Positions 56,861 through 64,000 of a stretch of 64,000 bases of DNA are shown one piece after another; position 1 is the stretch's first letter, and every line of letters begins with the position of its first letter. Made by a program: the position numbers and the translations under genes. The stretch lies in the NCBI RefSeq assembly GCF_002575655.3, contig NC_053039.3:379169633-379233632 (forward strand). The letters are read 5' to 3'. The stretch comes from Aegilops tauschii subsp. strangulata. Taxonomy: Eukaryota > Streptophyta > Magnoliopsida > Poales > Poaceae. The notes under the pieces are model-generated. The model was given only the letters and a program-made list of their open reading frames with translations, was not told the origin of the DNA and searched no databases.

Positions 56861-58115
56861 AAAATAAACACAGGGAAGCAACAACGCGAGCTATTGGTCT
56901 ACAACATAATTTGCAAAATACTATCAGGACTAAGTTCATGATAAATTTAAGTTCAATTAATCATATTACTTAAGAACTCCCACTTAGATAGACATCCCTC
57001 TAATCATCTAAGTGATCACGTGATCCATATCAACTAAACCATGTCCGATCATCACGTGAGATGGAGTAGTTTCAATGGTGAACATCACTATGTTGATCAT
57101 ATCTACTATATGATTCACGCTCGACCTTTCGGTCTCCGTGTTCCGAGGCCATATCTGTTATATGCTAGGCTCGTCAAGTTTAACCTGAGTATTCCGCGTG
57201 TGCAACTGTTTTGCACCCGTTGTATTTGAACGTAGAGCCTATCACACCCGATCATCACGTGGTGTCTCAGCACGAAGAACTTTCGCAACGGTGCATACTC
57301 AGGGAGAACACTTATACTTTGTTAATTTAGTGAAGGATCATCTTATAATGCTACCGTCAAACAAAGCAAGATAAGATGCATAAAGGATTAACATCACATG
57401 CAATCAATATAAGTGATATGATATGGCCATCATCATCTTGTGCTTGTGATCTCCATCTCCGAAGCACCGTCATGATCACCATCGTCACCGGCGCGACACC
57501 TTGATCTCCATCGTAGCATCGTTGTCGTCTCGCCAACTTATTGCTTTTACGACTATCGCTATCGCTTAGTGATAAAGTAAAACTATTACATGGCGATTGC
57601 ATCTCATACAATAAAGCGACAACCATATGGCTCCTGCCAGTTGCCGATAACTCGGTTACAAAACATGATCATCTCATACAACACATTATATCACATCATG
57701 TCTTGACCATATCACATCACAACATGCCCTGCAAAAACAAGTTAGACGTCCTCTACTTTGTTGTTGCATATTTTACGTGGCTGCTACGGGCTTAGCAAGA
57801 ACCGTTCTTACCTACGCATCAAAACCACAATGATAGTTTGTCAAGTTGGTGTTGTTTTAACCTTCGCAAGGACCGGGCGTAGCCACACTCGGTTCAACTA
57901 AAGTGAGAGAGACAGACACCCGCCGGTCACCTTTAAGCAACGAGTGCTCGCAACGGTGAAACCAGTCTCGCGTAAGCGTACGCGTAATGTCGGTCCGGGC
58001 CGCTTCATCTCACAATACCGCTGAACCAAAGTATGACATGCTGGTAAGCAGTATGACTTATATCGCCCACAACTCACTTGTGTTCTACTCGTGCATAGCA
58101 TCAACGCATAAAACC
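56861..58115 (-). other. 5' leader of element D
   Basis: 1.25 kb of untranslated leader between PBS and gag. No gene; the long leader is normal for Angela/BARE elements. Confidence 0.7.
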
Positions 58116-58130
58116 AGGCTCGGATGCCAC
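58112..58130 (-). promoter_or_regulatory. Primer binding site of element D
   Basis: On the - strand GTGGCATCCGAGCCTGG directly follows the 5' LTR. It is a degenerate form of TGGTATCAGAGCC (initiator tRNA-Met). Confidence 0.7.
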
Positions 58131-58340
58131 TGTTGGGGAACGTAGTAATTTAAAAAAATTCCTACGGACACGCAAGATCATGGTGATGCATAGCAACGAG
58201 AGGGGAGAGTGTTGTCCACGTACCCTCGTAGACCGATAGCGGAAGCGTTATCACAACGCGGTTGATGTAGTCGTACGTCTTCACGATCCGACCGATCAAG
58301 TACCGAACGCACGGCACCTCCGAGTTCTGCACACGTTCAG
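58131..58340 (-). repeat. Remnant of the 5' LTR of element D
   Basis: Only the last 210 bp of the 1.7 kb LTR remain, matching 25862-26070. The rest was lost in a deletion whose other end lies in the 3' LTR of C. Confidence 0.9.
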
Positions 58341-61177
58341 CCGCTCGGTCGCCGGCGGAGACCCGCGCTCATGTACCCCGCTCGTCGGTCGAGCCCCCCG
58401 CACCTGGCCCGCGCCTGCGCCGGCCGGGCTCCGGCCATGGCTTCGGCCCTGGTACACACGTGCGCCAGAGTGTGGCGCTGGCTTCCTGCCACTGACCTGC
58501 GGGCACCCCCCCTAATTAAGTTAGTTAGGACTAAACAGTTAGGATTATATTAGCCCACTAACACTGACACGTGGTCCCCTTGTTAAATTAAAATGTTAAG
58601 TTAAATTAAAACTAGCTAAGAGAATGACATATGGGTCCCACATGCACTATTCATGTCTGGCCGATCAAACTGTTGACTGCTGAGTCAATAGTTGACCTAG
58701 CCCACTGTCGCTCTATTAAACACGTGGCTGGGTACACTTTCGGGTACCCCTAGCTTTCTGTTGTTAAATGAATTTTGGAATTAAATTAATTCCAATAATT
58801 CCATAAATGAATAAATCTTCTAAAACCAATAGAAAATAAATCGTAACTCGGATGAAAATACTTTGTACATGAAAGTTGCTCAGAACGACGAGCCGAATCC
58901 GAATATGCCCTCCGTTCATCTGTCACATGCCCCCTAGCATGCTGAACATGGAACATTCCCCCTCCGGTCATCTGTCTGACACAGGTCCGGAACCGGGAAA
59001 ACATTACCGGTTGAATTCCCCTTCACCTATATCATGCAGCACTTCGTTAGGTCGACCCTAGTTCTTCTTTTCGACATGTCATGCTTTATGATGCTTTGTT
59101 TGCTTTATATTTATTTTTTCTTCCCCCTCTTCTCTCCGGTAGACCCCGAGACCGATGCCGCCCCTGTGATCGACTACATCAAAGACGACTCTTCTTCCTT
59201 TGCAGCAGAGCTTCCAGGCAAGCCCCCCTTTGATCATCCCGATATCGCCCATTCCATTCTCTCATGCTTGCATTAGATTTTGCTACCGTAATTGATTGCT
59301 CCTATTCTGATGCATAGCCTGCTTTTGTAACCTGCTTATTGATACCTACCTACTTATCCTAAACTGCTTAGTACAGGTTGGTTAGTGATCCATCAGTGAC
59401 CCCCACCTTGTCCTTGTTGCCCTTGCTTCATCATTAAAGACCCGATCAACGGGATCGAAGACCAGGCCCCAACACCGCACATCACTTTCCCCTTAGTTGC
59501 TCGACACTGCTGGGTTACTATCGAGTGCCGAGGGTGAGACCTCTATAGCACTTCTGATGTTAACCCTGTAGTGTAGCTATTCGATCGTGGTCATCGAGGG
59601 TGATTCCTCCTTAACCACTTCCGATATGACTCTGTCGTGCAACCCCTCAAGTGTGAACCTCGGGGGTGGTTCCTCTTACGTTCACCTTGATGATTACATC
59701 GAGTGGAATTCACCGGGGGTGATTCCTCGGGTTTTCCCCTTGATGTTTGGACACATGGATACCTGGACTTTACAACTGTTACTTGGAAGGGCGGGTCGAC
59801 CCTGAGGGGTACCCGCGAGTGATGTGGAGACGGGTTGACCTGGAGGGTGCCCGCGAGATAATTACGAGGCGTGGCCGGGCATTCCTAGCCCTTGCCGCAA
59901 GTCCTCGAGACGGGGCAACGGGGTCACATCTTTCGTGAGTCTCTGCTTGTTACCGCGTGCTCCTAATCCACTATGATTTGGATATTTGATCCGAGAGGCC
60001 TCTGGCCTGATAGCACTAACCATCACGTGGGCATAGTATGGGCGTTCTGCGTCGTATGCATCAGCCGAAGCTTAATAGACGTCAGCGGCTGAGTGGCGCG
60101 CGCCGGGTTGGATTGGTAAGCACCTGCCTTTTGAAGGAGGTAGCTAGGTCTGCTCACCGACCGCCCACGCAAGATGCAGGAGTTCCTGGGGAGATAGCCC
60201 ATGACCCCTGGGGGCATAGGTTTAGTCCGGCGTGCTGACCTCTTTATTAAGTCTAGGTCGGGTTGCGGCGTATTGTTTGGCCGAGGCCGGGCATGACCCA
60301 GGAAAGTGTGTCCGGCCGGAGTTAATCGAGCGTGGTGGGTAAGTTTGTGCACCCCTGCAGGGAAGAAAACAACTATCGATAGCCTGTCCTACGGTAACGG
60401 ACACTTGGAGTTGTATCCCGATCGATACAACTAGAACTGGATACTTGTGATGAGAATTGGTTTGTGATGATAACTGGATAGTATGGCTCTGGGATTGCTT
60501 TCTCGCAGGGAGTCGAGAAAGGGTCTCTGGCCGAGGTTGATAACACTTCTACTACTTTACTTTATGCTACTCTCCTTCCTCCTATTGCTGCAAGATGGTG
60601 GTTTCCAGAAGATGCTAGTCTTCGATAGGCTAGGCTTTCCCCTCCTTTTCTGGCATTCTGTAGTCCAGTCCACAGATACAACCCTTTTCATTGATATCGA
60701 TGCATATGTAGTGTAGCTCCTTGCTTGCGAGTACTTTGGATGAGTACTCACGGTTGCTTTGCTCCCACTTTTCCCCCTTTCTTCTTCTTTCCGGTTGATG
60801 CAACCAGATGTCGGAGCCCAGGAGTCAGATGCCACCGCCGATGCTTACTACTACGTGGAGGAGGCCGACGACCAGGAGTAGTTAGTAGGCTCCCAGGTAG
60901 GAGGCCTTGCCTTTTCGATCGATGTTGCTTTTGTGCTAGCCTTCTTAAGGCAAACTTGTCTAACTCATGTCTGTACTCAGATATTGTTGCTTCCGCTGAC
61001 TCTTGTGTATTCGAGCTTATGTATTCGAGCCCTGGAGGCCCCTGGCTTGTAATATAAAGCTTGTATTATTTTGATTTTTGTCTAGAGTTGTGTTGTGATA
61101 TCTTCCCGTGAGTCCTTGATCTTGATCGTACACATTTGCGTGTATGATTAGTGTACGATTGAATCGAGGGCGTCACA
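58341..61177 (+). repeat. 3' LTR of element C, 5'-truncated
   Basis: 2837 bp matching 17824-20660 of the 5' LTR, ending GGCGTCACA, then TSD ataac at 61178-61182. About the first 1010 bp are missing. Confidence 0.9.
59143..60881 (+). CDS. Putative spliced acidic peptide in the LTR of C (3' copy)
   Basis: Blocks 59143-59217 (PETDAAPVIDYIKDD) and 60808-60881 (DATADAYYYVEEADDQE, TAG) have the same borders as in the 5' LTR: CCAG|GCAAG donor and AACCAG acceptor. Compared with 18625-20364 there are a few amino-acid changes (V to I, E to K, E to Q, P to S, D to E) but no indel or stop. Confidence 0.42.
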
Positions 61178-61182
61178 ATAAC

Positions 61183-61265
61183 CTTCTAGCCGCAAAAAAG
61201 GGTAAAGTTTGACATAAACTAAAAACCATGGCACAAATCTCTCGGTGATGATGGACGATGGATCG
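61183..61265. other. Short flank between elements C and E
   Basis: About 80 bp continuing the unassigned DNA of 16321-16810. gatcg (61261-61265) is the candidate TSD of E. Confidence 0.5.
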
Positions 61266-62848
61266 TGATAACCCTCAAGTATAGGGGATCGCAACAGTTT
61301 TCGAGGGTAGAGAATTCAACCCAAATTTCTAGATTCGACACAAGGGGAGCCAAAGAATATTTGAAGGTATTAGCAGCTGAGTTATGAATTCAACCACACA
61401 TGGAGATTAATTATCTGCAGCAAGTAATCAGTAGCACAGTAATATGATACTCCCTCCGTTCCTAAATGTAAGTCTTTTTATACATTTCAAATGAAATACA
61501 ACATACGGATGTATGTGGACATATTTTAGAGTGTAGATTCACTCATTTTGCTCTGTATGTAGTCACTTGGTGAAATCTCTAGAAAGACTTATATTTTGGA
61601 ACGGAGGGAGTAGTTTTGATAGTAGTGACAGCAGCAACGGTAACAATAACAGTGATAGCTGTAACTTTGTAGCAAGTTTAACTGTGATGAAAGCAGTAGT
61701 AACTTAGCAGAAACAATATAAAATAAATTCGTAGGCACTGGATCTGTGACTTGTTGGATGATATTCATCATGTGACAGTTATAACCTAGGGCGATATGGC
61801 ACTAGCTCCAGTTCATTGATATAATGTAGGCATGTATTCCGTAAATAGTCAAACATGCTTTATTAAAAGAACTTGCATGACATCTTTTGTCCTACCCTCA
61901 CGTGGCAGCGGGGTCCATATTGGAAACTAAGGGATATTAAGGCCTCCTTTTAATAGAGAATCGGAACAAAGCATTAACACATAGTGAATACATAAACTCC
62001 TCAAACTACGGTCATCACCAAGAGTGGGCCCCGTTGTTGTTACTCCGGGGTTGTCGGATCATAACCGTAGTAGGTGACTATAACTTGCAAGATCGGATCT
62101 AAAACATGGATATAATGATGAATTCATAAACGGTTCAGATTTGAGTTCATGGCACCCGGGCCCAAAGTGACAAGATTAAGCATAGAAAAGTCATAGCAAC
62201 ATAGCAACATCAATCTAAGAACATACTGAATACTAGGGATCGGGCCCTAACAAAACTAACTCGATTACATGATGACTCGCATCCAACTCCTCACCGACCA
62301 GCGAGCCTACGAAGGAATTACTCACTCCCGGTGGGGAGCATCATGGAATTGGCGATGGAGAAGGGTTGGTGATGACGAAGAACGAAGATCGCCCTCTCCG
62401 GAGCCCCAAACGGACTCCAGATCTGCCCTCCCGAGGAAGAACAGGGCTTGGCGGCGGCTCCGTCTCGTGGATCGTGATCATTCTTTCTTCCAGATTTTTT
62501 TCTGGAAATATGTGATTTTATAGTATCAGGGGGCCGTCAGCAGGGCCACCAGGTGGGTACGACCCACCTGGGCGTGCCAGGAGAGGGGTGCGCGCCCTGG
62601 TGGGTTGTGCCCACCCAGGTGCCCCTCTCCGGCAGGTCTTGGCTCCAGAAATTCTTATTATTGATATAAAAAATCCTCACAAAGTTTCGTTCCATTCCAA
62701 GAACTTTTATTTCTGCACAAAAACAACACCATGGTAGTTCTGCTGAAAACAGCGTCCGTCCGGGGTTAGTTTCATTCAAATCATGCAAATTAGAGTCCAA
62801 AACAAGAGGAAAAGCGTGAGAAAAAGTAGATACGTTGGAGACGTATCA
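61266..62848 (-). repeat. 3' LTR of element E
   Basis: 1583 bp including a 161-bp MITE. Ends TGATACGTCTCC and GAGGGTTATCA on the - strand. A TATA-like TATAAAAT lies at 62515-62522 on the - strand. Confidence 0.85.
61450..61610. mobile_element. Stowaway-type MITE inside the LTR of E
   Basis: 161 bp with terminal inverted repeats CTCCCTCCGTTCC and GGAACGGAGGGAG, flanked by the TA duplication (61448-61449, 61611-61612). Sequence and size fit the Stowaway group of grasses moved by Mariner-type transposase. No coding capacity. Confidence 0.93.
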
Positions 62849-64000
62849 ACTCCCCCAAGCTTAAACCTTTGCTTGTCCTCAAGCAATTCAGTTGATAAAC
62901 TGAAAGTGAGAAAGAAAAACTTTTACGAACTCTTTTGCTCTTGTTTGCATAAATAAGCTTAAACAGCACCCAGGTTTTCAGCCAACATTATAACTAACAA
63001 TGTCAACAATAACACTTAAAGATTACATTGACTCATATCAATGACATAATCAGCTAGCGAGCAATAATAAGATATCTCAAACGGCAACACGTTGTCAAGA
63101 CAACCATGATATAATACGACAATAATGGTATCTCGCTAGCCCTTTCTAAGACCGCAAAACATAAATGCAGAGCACCTCCAAAGTACAAGCAGCGACTAAA
63201 CATTGTAATTCATGGTAGAAAAGATCCAGTCATGATGCACCCAACATTAGCTATACATAATGCATAAATCATGACAGTTGTGCTCTACTCAGTTTCTGGC
63301 GCTTGTTTTTAGAAGGTGATGACACAACATAAAAGTAAATAGAAAGTCCCTTCACAGAGGGAAGCAGTGATTTGCAGAGGTGCCAGAGCTCAGTTTTTAA
63401 AACATAGATAAATGATATTTTAAGACATGCACCCTTCTTATTCACTTCACGACCATCAGTTATCAACATCTTCCATGTTAAGCACGCTAGTGGCAGTTCC
63501 AAGCGATAAAAGTAAATGTTTACTCCCCCTCCACCATCAATCACACTCCACGGCTTGTCCGAAACAACGAGTTTCGTCCATACCAACATCAGTCCCGGGG
63601 GAGTTTTGTTTAATTATTTGCATTTTTGAGTTCACGACTGGGAATCCCTATTACCGCCCATTTTCTCGTGTGATGGCGAGTGAATAAACACTCGACCTGA
63701 GAATAACCCGCTTAGCACGGAAGTTATCAACCACCTCCTGTCGTTCCATGAATGATCCAGGCACACAAAAAGGATAATTTTTAGAAGTTTTTAGAGGTGG
63801 CACATGCAAATTTACTTAGGACGGCAGGGTAATACCGTATATAGGTAGGTATGGTGGACTCATCTGGAATAACTTTGGGTTCACGGTTTTTGATGTACAA
63901 GCAGAGTTCCCACTTAGTACAGGCGAAGGCTAGCAATTAAGATTGAGAAGCGGCCAACTAGAGAGCAACAACGATCATAACCATGCATTATGCATAAGTA
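62849..64000 (-). other. 3' internal region of element E
   Basis: Untranslated region between the coding part (outside the window) and the LTR of E. It begins on the right of the LTR with the PPT. A 106-codon ORF (63589-63269, -) has no motif and I do not call it a gene. Confidence 0.65.

Larger units (their letters stand above)
25862..58340 (-). mobile_element. Element D: Angela/BARE-type Ty1/Copia element, disrupted
   Basis: On the - strand: 5' LTR remnant (58340-58131), PBS, leader, gag (about 56860-56031), protease, integrase (54960-54129), then the insertion of A, then integrase end and RT (29498-28230), RNase H end, PPT and 3' LTR (27568-25862). The order protease-integrase-RT is the Copia order. 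LTR length 1707 bp and the ends TGAAGGAAATATGCCC...CGTTCCCCAACA match Angela/BARE/WIS-type elements of Triticeae. It has many frameshifts and mutated motifs and is dead. Confidence 0.9.
16811..61177 (+). mobile_element. Element C: Tekay-like Gypsy element with 3.85 kb LTRs, host of the main nest
   Basis: The 5' LTR (16811-20660) begins TGTGACGCCC and ends GGTGTCACA, and is followed by an initiator-tRNA-Met type PBS. The 3' LTR remnant 58341-61177 ends with the same sequence. The 5-bp TSD ataac matches on both sides. The internal region shows no gag-pol that I can recognise, so C is either non-autonomous or heavily decayed. It was enlarged by H1, D, H2, A and B to 44.4 kb. A deletion removed the right part of its internal region and about the first 1010 bp of its 3' LTR. 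Confidence 0.88.
61266..64000 (-). mobile_element. Element E: Athila-type LTR retrotransposon, 3' end only
   Basis: On the - strand a 3' LTR (62848-61266) is preceded by the Athila-type purine tract GGTTTAAGCTTGGGGGAGT (62868-62849) and at least 1.1 kb of 3' internal sequence that runs off the window. The LTR start TGATACGTCTCCAACGTATC and the GGACAAGCAAAGGTTTAAGC context are shared by many Triticeae Athila families (Sabrina/Wham-like, tentative). Confidence 0.85.

Noticed and set aside
63269..63589. 106-codon ORF in the 3' region of E
   Set aside because: Lies between pol and the LTR of an Athila element in a region normally untranslated; no motif.

Overview
The window is intergenic DNA of a large-genome grass, most probably a Triticeae species (wheat, Aegilops or a close relative). 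I infer this from an Angela/BARE-type Copia element, Athila-type LTRs that begin TGATACGTCTCCAACGTATCT, Tekay-type chromoviruses with LTRs of about 4 kb, a Stowaway MITE, and the depth of nesting. I found no convincing non-transposon host gene, tRNA gene or rRNA gene. Nearly every base can be assigned to a nested LTR retrotransposon, and several insertions are proved by exact 5-bp target site duplications (TSDs). Letters F, N, G, C, D, A, B, H1, H2 and E are my labels.

Left part, 1-16320. F is a Tat-lineage Ty3/Gypsy element on the + strand whose 5' part lies outside the window. It has a broken gag-pol (1-4488), a 3' region with an antisense ORF resembling a B3 DNA-binding domain (5674-6132, - strand), and a 3' LTR (6898-7647 plus 15226-15655). 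That LTR is split by N, a complete non-autonomous Athila-like element (7648-15220, TSD gcgtg) with one intact 471-codon ORF and no polymerase. F itself sits in an Athila-type LTR, G (15661-16320).

Middle, 16811-61177. C is a Tekay-like element with very long LTRs and TSD ataac on both sides. It contains solo LTR H1 (22009-23660, TSD cttat) and D, an Angela-type Copia element on the - strand (25862-58340). D contains solo LTR H2 (55368-56024, TSD ccttt) and A, a nearly intact Tekay chromovirus (29504-54123, TSD ataag). A carries an extra ORF before gag, a gag-pol with one stop codon, and a chromodomain. The 5' LTR of A holds B, a second Tekay element (30839-40268) that lacks its 3' end. B is joined to a second partial copy of A's 5' LTR, as expected from unequal exchange. 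A large deletion fused the 5' LTR of D to the 3' LTR of C at 58340/58341.

Right part, 61183-64000. About 80 bp of flanking DNA is followed by the 3' LTR (61266-62848, containing a Stowaway MITE) and 3' internal region of an Athila-type element E on the - strand.

The most interesting signal is in the LTRs of A, B and C, which otherwise look unalike. Each contains two short acidic coding blocks in the same phase, separated by a putative 1.2-1.6 kb intron with an AG|GCAAG donor and a CAG| acceptor. The second block ends in a stop codon. In A a TATA box lies upstream and an AATAAA downstream. This looks like a spliced mini-gene carried inside the LTR. Other notable points are the antisense B3-like ORF of F, the extra pre-gag ORF of A, and the unequal-exchange structure A-B-A.
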